Shown piece after piece: positions 16,630-25,246 of a DNA stretch of 64,000 bases. The position numbers and the translations under genes are program-made. The notes beneath the pieces were generated by a model. The model searched no databases and was not told where the DNA came from. It saw nothing but the letters and a program-made list of their open reading frames with translations. Each line of letters opens with the position of its first letter. Positions within the stretch are counted from its first letter, which is position 1. The stretch comes from Sulfurospirillum sp. UBA2217 (lineage in GTDB: Bacteria > Campylobacterota > Campylobacteria > Campylobacterales > Sulfurospirillaceae): assembly GCA_002328495.1 (NCBI GenBank), contig DCUJ01000013.1, forward strand, positions 186,001 to 250,000, given 5' to 3'.

Positions 16630-17431
16630 AAATCATCCCTAAGCTAATACCTGCCATTTGAAGGTACTTTACATGTAAAGCATTGGATTTAATTAAAGAA
16701 GGTTTAGTCATATCATAATATTCTAAAATCTCAAATAACTTAAACATCAACTTATTGATCGTACGTAAATTTCCATGGGTCATTGATTCAATTAATCGAT
16801 AATGCTTTTCTTTAAAAAGATTCAAATATTCAAAGCGATTATGAAAAAGAAGCTTTTTTTCAATGTATGTCTTAATTTCATGCAAGGATGCGTTGTCTAT
16901 TTCTACCGTTTCCCAAATACGTGTTTGAAAATAATCTTTTGCAAGCAAATCTTCCTTTTCTGTTTTATGAACCGTAAAAAGGAATTTAAAAAGTCTAGAA
17001 TCAGCCATCAAGCGTATTTTTTCAATCAGTTCATTCGGATAGAGTTGTGCCTCATCAATTAAAACAGTCACAGCATCCTCTTTGGAAAGGATGCGTTTTG
17101 AAACAACTGACAAGAATTCATCATAATGTTCAAAAGAAGGTGACACTTCATTAAATGTTTGTTCAAAAAGAGATTTTATAAAACTTTTTTCATCAAAAAA
17201 AGGTCTAGGGAAAAAAATAATCTTTTTCTTGGACCTCATATCATTATAAATTTTTTGAAGTAAAAAAGTTTTTCCAGTTCCTGGTCTGCCATAAAAAAGA
17301 ATGAGTTTAAGTGGTTTCTCTAATGTTTGAACTAACTTATCATACGTAATGGCTGAACGGTCTAAATTGACATAATCAAATACTTCACCATCTACAAAAA
17401 TGGTTTTTAAATGGCTATAGGGACTATTCAT
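16622..17431 (-). CDS. ctsP: AAA+ ATPase CtsP (GspA/ExeA-like)
   Basis: 269 residues, one AAA+ module: Walker A GRPGTGKTFLL (48-58), Walker B VTVLIDEAQLY (about 117-127), a sensor region VHKTEKEDLL and the C-terminal lid helix SMTHGNLRTINKLM. GspA/ExeA relatives help place the secretin; CtsP is needed for transformation in Campylobacter. Overlaps ctsX by 8 bp and ctsD by 8 bp. One TTACATGTAA (16669-16678) lies in its 3' end and encodes LHVK. Confidence 0.85.
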   Translation of the reverse strand: MNSPYSHLKTIFVDGEVFDYVNLDRSAITYDKLVQTLEKPLKLILFYGRPGTGKTFLLQKIYNDMRSKKKIIFFPRPFFDEKSFIKSLFEQTFNEVSPSFEHYDEFLSVVSKRILSKEDAVTVLIDEAQLYPNELIEKIRLMADSRLFKFLFTVHKTEKEDLLAKDYFQTRIWETVEIDNASLHEIKTYIEKKLLFHNRFEYLNLFKEKHYRLIESMTHGNLRTINKLMFKLFEILEYYDMTKPSLIKSNALHVKYLQMAGISLGMIYA

Positions 17432-18971
17432 ATATTTTTTGGCTAAACCCTAAATCTCTAAGCGTTGCTTTGTCAGACCCTTTTTCACCAATAATACGAG
17501 GTGTAATAACAAAAACAAGTTCACTGGTTGAAAGTGTGTCAGCAGAATGTTTAAAGGCATGTCCTAGCAGAGGAATATCACTCAATAAAGGAACGTTTGA
17601 ATTTTCTTTTCCCTTAGAATTCGCAATAAGACCTCCCAAAATAATCGTACTGCCATCTTTAACTTTTACAACAGTCGAAAGTTTTTTTTCTGATGTGTCT
17701 GGAGCAATTTCTCTAGCATCACCATCTACTCTTCGTGCATCATCATCAGCATATTTAAAGTTACTAACAGAAGGGTTAATACGCAAAATGATTTCATTGC
17801 TTTCAGAAATTTCTGGAGTAATATTAAGAAGAACGCCAATAAAAATAGAATAATTTGTATAGGTTGTTGCAAGAGTCGTATCCGTTGTGGCAGAAGCTGT
17901 TGATTCTGGAACACGGTAATTAATATTGTCACCAATCGTAATCAAAGCTTGTTGATTGTTCATTGTCAATACTTTAGGACTTGAAACAACTTTTGTTTCT
18001 CCATTTGAGCCTAGAAAATCAATGAGACCCGTAATAGAAAAAATACCATCATTTACTACGGTTAAATTGTTGAGATTAGTGATGCCTGAAACACCTGTGT
18101 TAAAAGCTGTTTGCACACCCGTTGCATCAGTCACTTGTGTTAAATGTTGAAGTGCCCCTTGATTGCTATTATTGAAAATAGTACTACTTTTAAAGCCCAA
18201 GGAGAATTTACTCCAATCCACCCCTGTTTTATTATTACTCCCTAATGTTACAGAAATAATAGAGACATCTATCAAGACTTGTCGATGCAAACGTTCTTTA
18301 AGAATTTCAATATAATCCGCTACGCGATCAAGTTGTTTTTTAGTAGCTGTCACGGTAATCATGCCTGCATTTGGATTGATAATAGGTGCTTGCGTTTTAT
18401 ACGATTCTGCCCCAGTATTCATAATAGCGGTGAGTTCCGTTGACATTGTTTTCCAAAAATCAAATGTATCATTTGAAGTAATCATATTTTGAGCTTGGGT
18501 TGCAGCGTCTCGTTTACCACCTTCTTCGGTTGGATTAGCATCAACAGAAGCATTAATAACAGCCGTTCCCGTACGAACAGAAGTCACATAGTCTACTTTA
18601 AATGATTTGGTTGTCAGTGCTGAAACCTTCAAAAAATTTTTATCATAGGTATAAAAAAGATCATTATCAGCAATCACTGCTTGAAAGATTTCATCCAAAG
18701 AGAGATCTTTAATATTGATACCACTTAAATTTTTAGCCAGTGCTTTTTCGGCTTCCATATCTTTGAGTACAATACTAAAATCACACGTATCCGCTAATTC
18801 AGAGAGCAATTCACCTGCTGTTGCTTTATTATTAGTTTTGATATTAAATGTTCTATACTCACATGTTTTCTGTGGACTTTTAGGAGCAGCACTTAGAGGC
18901 ACAAAAGCCAAAGCAACTATGGCAAGCAGTACGCTAAATTTATTTGTAAGAAATTTTAAAGTTGCTATCAT
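17424..18971 (-). CDS. ctsD: Outer-membrane secretin CtsD (GspD/PilQ/MshL family)
   Basis: 515 residues. Signal peptide (LLAIVALAFVPLSAAP), STN/N0-like domain about 40-110, an N-domain with the QAPIINPNAGMITVTATKKQLDRV pattern, then the secretin core from about 235 with VVSSPKVLTMNNQQALITIG and the C-terminal SNVPLLSDIPLLGHAFKH signature. Forms the outer-membrane channel through which DNA or the pseudopilus passes. The start overlaps ctsR by about 32 bp. Confidence 0.93.
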   Translation of the reverse strand: MIATLKFLTNKFSVLLAIVALAFVPLSAAPKSPQKTCEYRTFNIKTNNKATAGELLSELADTCDFSIVLKDMEAEKALAKNLSGINIKDLSLDEIFQAVIADNDLFYTYDKNFLKVSALTTKSFKVDYVTSVRTGTAVINASVDANPTEEGGKRDAATQAQNMITSNDTFDFWKTMSTELTAIMNTGAESYKTQAPIINPNAGMITVTATKKQLDRVADYIEILKERLHRQVLIDVSIISVTLGSNNKTGVDWSKFSLGFKSSTIFNNSNQGALQHLTQVTDATGVQTAFNTGVSGITNLNNLTVVNDGIFSITGLIDFLGSNGETKVVSSPKVLTMNNQQALITIGDNINYRVPESTASATTDTTLATTYTNYSIFIGVLLNITPEISESNEIILRINPSVSNFKYADDDARRVDGDAREIAPDTSEKKLSTVVKVKDGSTIILGGLIANSKGKENSNVPLLSDIPLLGHAFKHSADTLSTSELVFVITPRIIGEKGSDKATLRDLGFSQKIYE

Positions 18972-19368
18972 CTTGAGTCCTTATGTAGAGTTCATTTTTT
19001 TCAAGTTCATTTTGTAGTATAACAAAGTTGCGATTTACTTTGACAAGTTTAAAATCACCAATAGTGTCTTTTTGTCGATACCAAATGCCATTTATTTTAG
19101 CTTTTTTATCAAACGTTGCTTCTAATACATAGACTATTTTTGATTCTGTAGTATTCCCATCACCAAGAATCTCACTACCTTTTGTGATAACAAATGGATT
19201 AGGTGTTTGCTCAATCATTTTACTATCTACACCAATACGCTTTTCACCAATTTTTGAAAAAATTTGGTCGTATCCTTTGACTTCACTCCCTAAAGATAAA
19301 ATCTCTTTTGAAAAAAGAGACATAGACGCTATAGATACAATAATAAAACATTTGAGTAGAGTTTTCAA
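18940..19368 (-). CDS. ctsR: Small periplasmic protein in the ctsR position
   Basis: 142 residues from a TTG at 19368 that overlaps the upstream TGA (TTGA) and gives a clean signal peptide (MKTLLKCFIIVSIASMSLFS); a GTG at 19383 would add residues before it. The mature part is short and beta-rich (GIWYRQKDTIGDFKLVKVNRNF), as in MshK/PilP-type pilotin or secretin-associated proteins. Assigned to ctsR by its position just upstream of the secretin. Confidence 0.6.
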   Translation of the reverse strand: MKTLLKCFIIVSIASMSLFSKEILSLGSEVKGYDQIFSKIGEKRIGVDSKMIEQTPNPFVITKGSEILGDGNTTESKIVYVLEATFDKKAKINGIWYRQKDTIGDFKLVKVNRNFVILQNELEKNELYIRTQDDSNFKISYK

Positions 19369-20012
19369 TATTTCATCCCCCACACAGCAATATTAAGATG
19401 ACCTTCAATATTTTTTTGACCTTCACATTTTAGTTCATAAATATCTACTACGAGTTCGCTCTCTTCAATGGCATTAATAAACTTCATTGTGTTGACAAAA
19501 TTTCCACTAAAGTCAACTTTCAGATTTAGAATTTGTTCGATTTTTTGAATACTAGGTTCATTTATTTTATTTTCAATCACCTTAATTGAAACATGATGGC
19601 TTTGTGCCAATTGTGTAATCGAATGTAAAAAATTCGCCCAGTTTTCATCATTAAATAAAAGATACGATAATTCTTTTAATTTGTTGTCAATATAGGCATT
19701 TGCAAAGGTTGTTTTTTCTAGTGAAAGTTTTGCATCTTCAATATCTTTTTTTACTTTTTTAATAAAAAACCCTTCATCGCCATCTTTAGAAACAGATTTG
19801 AGATACGCATTTTCATCGTAAAGCTTTTTTTCCATTTCTTTTGAGAGTCGTGTTGTTTGCTTGAGCATTTTGTCCGTTATTGGAAAAATGTAACTGTAGG
19901 AAATAAACGCAATAAATACGAATACTATTAGAAATAGTAACGACACTTCACTGCTTTTTTTACCATGGAAAAATGCATCAATTTTATTAAAAAATGTATC
20001 AAAACTACTCAT
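19365..20012 (-). CDS. PilO/MshJ-like inner-membrane protein
   Basis: 215 residues: one N-terminal transmembrane helix (about 22-45, SLLFLIVFVFIAFISYSY), a coiled-coil stretch (about 50-100) and a ferredoxin-like periplasmic domain (SIQKIEQILNLKVDFSGNFVNTMKFINAIEESELVVDI). This is the architecture of PilO or MshJ, which bridges the inner-membrane platform to the secretin. I know no counterpart in the C. jejuni cts operon. Overlaps both neighbours by a few bases. Confidence 0.65.
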   Translation of the reverse strand: MSSFDTFFNKIDAFFHGKKSSEVSLLFLIVFVFIAFISYSYIFPITDKMLKQTTRLSKEMEKKLYDENAYLKSVSKDGDEGFFIKKVKKDIEDAKLSLEKTTFANAYIDNKLKELSYLLFNDENWANFLHSITQLAQSHHVSIKVIENKINEPSIQKIEQILNLKVDFSGNFVNTMKFINAIEESELVVDIYELKCEGQKNIEGHLNIAVWGMKY

Positions 20013-21531
20013 CGATTAATCCTATAGTGACTTTGCTGGTATAAAGTTTGAGTTCATCATTTTTAACAATTTTATCGGTATTAATTTTATACTTTCGAAG
20101 TCCAGTAAGCCCTTGAATAAATTCAGTAATTTTTTTGTCACTTTGGTTACGCAAAGAAAATTCTAAAGTATTGTTTGCAAAAAAGAGTGACTCAACTTTT
20201 GAGTGACTCTCATTTGAAAGTTGAAAAATTTCCATAAGCATACGTGCTTTCATTGGATAGGATATTTTTTTATTATAAATTTCATTCAAAAGTTTTTTTC
20301 TAAATTCAAATTTTGTTGTTTCTGCAGTTGCTAGCGCATCTACTTTTTCTTTCTCCGTCTTTAAGACAGCAAGTTGATTTCGAATGTCAGATGTCTTCTT
20401 AAATAATACATTATATTCACTAGTTTGCTGCGATAACACAATGCTCAAATAGGTATCGTGCCCCACTTGATAGAGGGGAAATGCCAATCCAATCATAATA
20501 CTTAACCCTATGACGCCTAAAAGTTTTCCAGCCGGTCTTTGTTTTAAGGGAGGAGGTCTTTTATAAATTGAAAAATTTAGACTATCATCTTGATTCTCAA
20601 GGTATATTTGCGCACTAAGCATCATTAAAATATGAATTTGATCAATATACCATTCTCTAGAATTGATAGCAATGCTGAAATTAAACTCATACGATTCTAA
20701 ACCCAAATAACTTTTTCCATATTCTTCAATGCCTGAAAAAGTACCTATTTCGGAACCAATATAAATTTTATCAATAGTGTCTACGTTGTAAGATCGTTTT
20801 GCAAAGACTAAGACATCGTTGACATACAAAAAGATTTCACCAAAAAGTTGCATCAAATTTTGTTGATAGCTTACTTTTGTTGTTTTCAGTCCTTCATTAG
20901 TCAATAGTTTATAGAAATCTTCTTCATCAATTCTTTCGCCAATAAGTTCACAAAATTTTTCATTAATTTCTTTAAGCGAATAATGCAATGATTTTGAATA
21001 GATGTATTCGCCACCTTTATAAATAGCTAAAAATGCATCTGATTTTTGGAAATAAACAAAACAATGCGTTCCCTCAGGCTCAATAAAATTTTTTTTATAA
21101 AGCGCTTTGATGAGAAAAGGTGCTGTCGTTACATAATCAATATAATGTGTTTTTTCTTTAATGGGTAAAAGTTTTGCATTAACAAGACTGACATCAATAA
21201 TAAAAACATTGAATGTTCTGTTTTTTGAATCTTTTGAATCAGTTTCAAGGTAGCTTATGGCGTATTCAATAGATGAATCAAGCGCTAGTTCATCGTAAAC
21301 TTTAATTTCAATAGCATCTTTTAGATCACTATCAGGAATATTTCGACTGATATCTATCGTTGAAGTCGTGATGTCACGGGTTTGAATATAAGAAACAAAA
21401 AAAGAATCTTTTGGAGTTTTATCAATATTAGTCAGTTTAATTTCATTTTTAGCATAAGAATAAGCATTAAGCGTATTAGGATCTATGGATACAATATCTA
21501 AAATTGTCCGCTTAGTTTCAGGTTGAATCAT
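20005..21531 (-). CDS. PilM/PilN-like (MshI-like) pilus biogenesis protein
   Basis: 508 residues. Residues 1-300 resemble the actin-like PilM/MshI cytoplasmic domain (LDIVSIDPNTLNAYSYAKNE, KIYIGSEIGTFSGIEEYGKSYLGL); a transmembrane helix at about 338-358 (LLGVIGLSIMIGLAFPLYQVG) is followed by a coiled coil and a PilN-like periplasmic domain. ATG 21531 is preferred (AAGGGG seven bases upstream); 21537 is also possible. First gene of the cts operon; a TATAAT-type promoter lies 50 bp upstream. A PilM-PilN fusion is inferred from layout, not from an alignment. Confidence 0.65.
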   Translation of the reverse strand: MIQPETKRTILDIVSIDPNTLNAYSYAKNEIKLTNIDKTPKDSFFVSYIQTRDITTSTIDISRNIPDSDLKDAIEIKVYDELALDSSIEYAISYLETDSKDSKNRTFNVFIIDVSLVNAKLLPIKEKTHYIDYVTTAPFLIKALYKKNFIEPEGTHCFVYFQKSDAFLAIYKGGEYIYSKSLHYSLKEINEKFCELIGERIDEEDFYKLLTNEGLKTTKVSYQQNLMQLFGEIFLYVNDVLVFAKRSYNVDTIDKIYIGSEIGTFSGIEEYGKSYLGLESYEFNFSIAINSREWYIDQIHILMMLSAQIYLENQDDSLNFSIYKRPPPLKQRPAGKLLGVIGLSIMIGLAFPLYQVGHDTYLSIVLSQQTSEYNVLFKKTSDIRNQLAVLKTEKEKVDALATAETTKFEFRKKLLNEIYNKKISYPMKARMLMEIFQLSNESHSKVESLFFANNTLEFSLRNQSDKKITEFIQGLTGLRKYKINTDKIVKNDELKLYTSKVTIGLIDE

Positions 21532-21581
21532 ATGCATGCCCCTTGCCAAATATTTGTGAGACTTTACTATTGTAATTGGCG

Positions 21582-21587
21582 ATTATA
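21582..21587 (-). promoter_or_regulatory. Candidate -10 box of the competence operon
   Basis: TATAAT on the minus strand in the 67-bp gap between the era stop (21599) and the first competence gene start (21531). It suggests that the competence genes have their own promoter in addition to read-through from era. Confidence 0.5.
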
Positions 21588-21598
21588 CCATATTTTCT

Positions 21599-22489
21599 TT
21601 AATCTATGATGTAACCTATTTTTTTTAATTCATCTTTATCTTGACTCCACCCTTGCTTGACAATCACGATAAGCTTTAAAAAAACTTTCTTCCCAGAAAG
21701 AGATTCGATGAGTTTTCGAGCATTCAAGCCAATACGCTTGATAGTCTGCCCTTCTTTACCAATCAAAATTCCTTTTTGGCTTTTTTTATCAACAATAATG
21801 GTAGCATAAATATTATCAATTATGTCCAATTCTTCTACCTTTTCGATAATGACATCCGTAAAATAAGGAATTTCATCACTCGTATTTTCAAAAATTGCTT
21901 CACGGATTAATTCTTTATAAATATCTCGTGAGCGTTCTGTTGTTAGGATTTCAGGGTCATATAAATAAGGATGTTCAGGTATATGCTTAGAAATAGCTTC
22001 TAAAAGATAACTTTGTGACCCCCCTTTTTTGATAGAAACAGGGATAAGGGCAACAAATTTATCCTGAAAGGCTTGGTATTCTGTTATTTTATCAAATAAT
22101 ACGCTTTGTGATACGGTATCGGTTTTTGTAAGCACTACCATATGCGGAGTATTCTTTGTATTGAGTGCTAAAAAATTACGGTAATGCTCAATTTTATCAC
22201 TTACGGGCGTTAAAAATAAAATCAAATCGCAATCACCCATTGCTTTCATGGCTTCTTCAAGCATAAACTGATTTAAAAGACGTTCTTGTTCATGAATACC
22301 TGGAGTATCGATGAAAATGATTTGCGCATTTTCGTGCATTGCAATGATATTAAGGCGCTTGCGTGTGGCATTGGCTTTATGCGAAACGAGGGCAAGCTTT
22401 TCACCAACAAGCCAATTTAAAAGTGAGCTTTTTCCAGCATTGGGTCGCCCGATAACTGCAACATAACCCGCCTTTGTTTTTTCATTCAT
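21599..22489 (-). CDS. era: GTPase Era
   Basis: 296 residues. G1 AVIGRPNAGKSSLLNW, G3 IDTPGIHEQ, G4 TKTD, and a C-terminal KH domain with the GKEGQTIKRIGLNARK loop. Era binds the 3' end of 16S rRNA and helps 30S assembly. Starts 13 bp after hslU; part of the argG-to-era minus-strand run. Confidence 0.97.
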   Translation of the reverse strand: MNEKTKAGYVAVIGRPNAGKSSLLNWLVGEKLALVSHKANATRKRLNIIAMHENAQIIFIDTPGIHEQERLLNQFMLEEAMKAMGDCDLILFLTPVSDKIEHYRNFLALNTKNTPHMVVLTKTDTVSQSVLFDKITEYQAFQDKFVALIPVSIKKGGSQSYLLEAISKHIPEHPYLYDPEILTTERSRDIYKELIREAIFENTSDEIPYFTDVIIEKVEELDIIDNIYATIIVDKKSQKGILIGKEGQTIKRIGLNARKLIESLSGKKVFLKLIVIVKQGWSQDKDELKKIGYIID

Positions 22490-22501
22490 CTGTATGCTTC
22501 T

Positions 22502-23827
22502 TTATAAAATATAACGGCTACTATCTTCATTCTCGACGATAGCATCCAATTTTTCATGGACAAGGGTTGCGCTTACATGTAAGCATTCGCCACTGTGTTC
22601 ATCGGCTGTAAAACTAATATCTTCTAATACTTTTTCAATAATGGTATGCAATCTTCGTGCCCCAATATCTTCTGTTTTTTCATTGGTAATCTGTGCAATT
22701 TTTGCAATGGAGCGAATCGCTTCATCTTCAAACACAAGCTCAACGCCTTCGGTTTTCAGTAAAGCTTGATACTGACGTAAAAGAGAGTTTTTGGGTTGTG
22801 TTAAAATTTGATACAACACCTCTTCTGTTAAAGAACTCAGCTCCACACGAAGGGGAAAACGTCCTTGAAGTTCGGGTATTAAATCACTAGGTTTGCTTAA
22901 GTGAAAGGCACCAGCTGAAATAAACAAGATATGGTCGGTTTTAATACTTCCATATTTTGTATTGACATCACTGCCCTCCACGATGGGAAGTAAATCTCGC
23001 TGCACACCTTCTTTGCTTGGATCACTTCGGTGTGACATGGAAGAGCTGACTGCAATTTTATCAATTTCATCGATAAAGATAATTCCACCATTTTGCGCTC
23101 GCTCTCTAGCCTCACTCTTTACCGCTTCCATATCCAAAAGTTTTTCGCTAGCTTCGCTTTTGAGTGCCTCTTTGGCATCTTTGACTGTCATCTCTTTTTT
23201 AATAGGGGTTTGACCTGAACTTAAAATCTTAATAAAAGATTCTTGAACTTTTATCATCTCAGGAGGCAAGGAAGAATCTCCTAAATCTGAATTTCCTTGA
23301 GAGATTTCTATCTCAATTTTAAGCTCATCAAGCTCTCCATCTAAGAGTTTTTGACGCATCTTTTCAAAGCTTTTTTCATAATCACTTTTTTTCTCATCAC
23401 TTACACCTTTGGGTAAAGGCGGGAGCAATTTTTCAATAATGGTTTTTTCTACATGTAAGGCAATGTCGGCTTGATTTTTCTCTTTATGTTCGGATTTAAC
23501 AAGGTTGATAGATGCCATCATAAGATCACGCACCATAGATTCAACATCACGTCCGACAAAGCCAACTTCGGTGTATTTACTTGCTTCAACTTTTACAAAA
23601 GGGAGTGAAAGCATTTTTGCCATACGTCTTGCTATTTCTGTTTTACCCACCCCCGTTGAACCAATCATTAAAATATTTTTTGGCATCACTTCATCACGCA
23701 TATCACCTTCAAGTTTGAGTCTGCGATAACGGTTCCGAAGGGCAATTGCGATGGCTTTTTTAGCATTAAATTGTCCAATAATGTATTCATCCAAATAGGA
23801 AACAGTTTGTTTAGGTGTTAAATTCAT
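22502..23827 (-). CDS. hslU: ATP-dependent protease ATPase subunit HslU
   Basis: 441 residues, standard length. LTPKQTVSYLDEYIIGQ N-terminus, Walker A MIGSTGVGKTEIARR, the inserted I-domain (about 110-230), Walker B IIFIDEIDKIA, and the C-terminal tail ending SRYIL that docks into HslV. Unfolds substrates for HslV. Overlaps hslV by 4 bp. Holds a TTACATGTAA at 22573-22582 (LHVS). Confidence 0.97.
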   Translation of the reverse strand: MNLTPKQTVSYLDEYIIGQFNAKKAIAIALRNRYRRLKLEGDMRDEVMPKNILMIGSTGVGKTEIARRMAKMLSLPFVKVEASKYTEVGFVGRDVESMVRDLMMASINLVKSEHKEKNQADIALHVEKTIIEKLLPPLPKGVSDEKKSDYEKSFEKMRQKLLDGELDELKIEIEISQGNSDLGDSSLPPEMIKVQESFIKILSSGQTPIKKEMTVKDAKEALKSEASEKLLDMEAVKSEARERAQNGGIIFIDEIDKIAVSSSMSHRSDPSKEGVQRDLLPIVEGSDVNTKYGSIKTDHILFISAGAFHLSKPSDLIPELQGRFPLRVELSSLTEEVLYQILTQPKNSLLRQYQALLKTEGVELVFEDEAIRSIAKIAQITNEKTEDIGARRLHTIIEKVLEDISFTADEHSGECLHVSATLVHEKLDAIVENEDSSRYIL

Positions 23828-24369
23828 AGTAGGTGACTTTCTAGAACAAAGGTTTTAATGTGATCATTGGTATAAATACACAACTCACTGGCAATTTTTA
23901 GGCTCTCTTTGACCAAGGTTTCTTCATCCATTTTGGCGTGCCTATCAAGCGCACGAGCTGCTGAAATAGCGTAGTTTCCACCACTTCCAATGGCTGCAAT
24001 TTTTCCATCTTCGGGTTCAACCACATCCCCATTCCCACTCAAGATAAAAATGTGCTCACAATTTAAAACAATCATCATCGCTTCTAAACGACGAAGCATT
24101 TTATCCTTGCGCCACTCCTTGGAAAACTCAATCACAGATTTGTACAAGTCACCTTTTTTTTGCTCTAAAATACTTTCAAACATATCAAAAAGATTGAAAG
24201 CATCGGCGGTACTCCCTGCAAAACCAGCTAAAATTTTGCCATTATAGAGTTTTCGAATTTTAGTCGCATTGTTTTTTAAAACGGTATTTCCAAAGGTTAC
24301 TTGTCCATCACCGCCAATAACCGCTTTTTTCTCCCCACGACATGCAAGAATGGTGGTTGCTTCAAACAT
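23824..24369 (-). CDS. hslV: ATP-dependent protease peptidase subunit HslV
   Basis: 181 residues. TTILACRGEKKAVIGGDGQVTFG with the catalytic threonine at position 5 or 6 instead of 2, so a short MFEA propeptide must be removed; the same layout occurs in Campylobacter. GSGGNYA and the C-terminal ICIYTNDHI are typical. Six bases downstream of rplI. Confidence 0.96.
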   Translation of the reverse strand: MFEATTILACRGEKKAVIGGDGQVTFGNTVLKNNATKIRKLYNGKILAGFAGSTADAFNLFDMFESILEQKKGDLYKSVIEFSKEWRKDKMLRRLEAMMIVLNCEHIFILSGNGDVVEPEDGKIAAIGSGGNYAISAARALDRHAKMDEETLVKESLKIASELCIYTNDHIKTFVLESHLL

Positions 24370-24374
24370 TGGTG

Positions 24375-24821
24375 TTACTCGCCTAAAATAATGAGCACTA
24401 ACTTAGCATGAATGCCGTGTCCGAGCTTGATACTAATATCAAAATTACCTGTCGTTTTGATAGGATGTTCAATCTCAACGGTTTTTTTATCGATTTCAAT
24501 ACCATATTGATCTTTGAGTTCGTGTGCTATTTCTTCTTTAGTGACAGCACCAAATAAACTTCCATTGGCACCCAACTTTCGCTTGAGTGTCAATTTTAAT
24601 TCTGCTAATTTTTGTTCAATGGCTTTTAAATTAGCAAGTTCTTCCGCTTCTGCAGCTACTTTTTTACGTTGGTCAGATTCGTATTTACGTAAGACTTCGT
24701 TGGTTGCTAAAAGTGCAAAGCCTTTTCCAATGAGAAAATTTTGACCGTAGCCATCCTTGACTTCTTTGAGTTCACCTTTTTTTCCTAAATCTTTAACGTC
24801 TTTAATCAATAATACTTTCAT
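24375..24821 (-). CDS. rplI: 50S ribosomal protein L9
   Basis: 148 residues. KVLLIKDVKDLGKKGELKEVKDGYGQNFLI is the L9 N-terminal signature, a long connecting helix follows, and the C-terminal domain (KEEIAHELKDQYGIEIDKKTVEIEHPIK) is complete. Lies 3 bp after the rhodanese gene. Confidence 0.97.
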   Translation of the reverse strand: MKVLLIKDVKDLGKKGELKEVKDGYGQNFLIGKGFALLATNEVLRKYESDQRKKVAAEAEELANLKAIEQKLAELKLTLKRKLGANGSLFGAVTKEEIAHELKDQYGIEIDKKTVEIEHPIKTTGNFDISIKLGHGIHAKLVLIILGE

Positions 24822-24824
24822 GAT

Positions 24825-25238
24825 TTATCCTTTACATGTAATGTTGAGTGGCAATGGTGCATTTTTAAGTTTTTCACCCTTAAAATCCACAATACCTCTT
24901 CCTAAATGAGCTATTTTACTAAAACCCATACGTTTTAAAATGTGCAACATTTGCGCCGTACGGTTGCCAGTACGACAATAGAAAATTAAGAAATTACTTT
25001 TACGTTTTTGCAACGCTTCCATACAGGTATGAATCGTGGATGTTGGCAAAAGAAGGTCACATCCTTTAATACTTAATTGTGTGTACTCGAACATTTCACG
25101 AATATCAATGAGTGTAAAATCTATCGTTCCTTTATCGCGACATTCCAGTAGATATTTGAGTTCTGCTGCACTTATATCGCTATTTTGAAGAACGTTATGC
25201 ACCAATTCCATCATCTCATTATCACCTTTGTTTTCCAT
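24825..25238 (-). CDS. Rhodanese-like domain protein
   Basis: 137 residues. One rhodanese domain: TLIDIREMFEYTQLSIKGCDLLLP, then the active-site loop YCRTGNRTAQMLHILKRMGF with the catalytic cysteine. It could carry sulfur as persulfide; substrate unknown. Its stop codon is part of a TTACATGTAA (24832-24841 covers the last codons). Between argG and rplI in one operon. Confidence 0.9.
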   Translation of the reverse strand: MENKGDNEMMELVHNVLQNSDISAAELKYLLECRDKGTIDFTLIDIREMFEYTQLSIKGCDLLLPTSTIHTCMEALQKRKSNFLIFYCRTGNRTAQMLHILKRMGFSKIAHLGRGIVDFKGEKLKNAPLPLNITCKG

Positions 25239-25246
25239 CTCATTGC

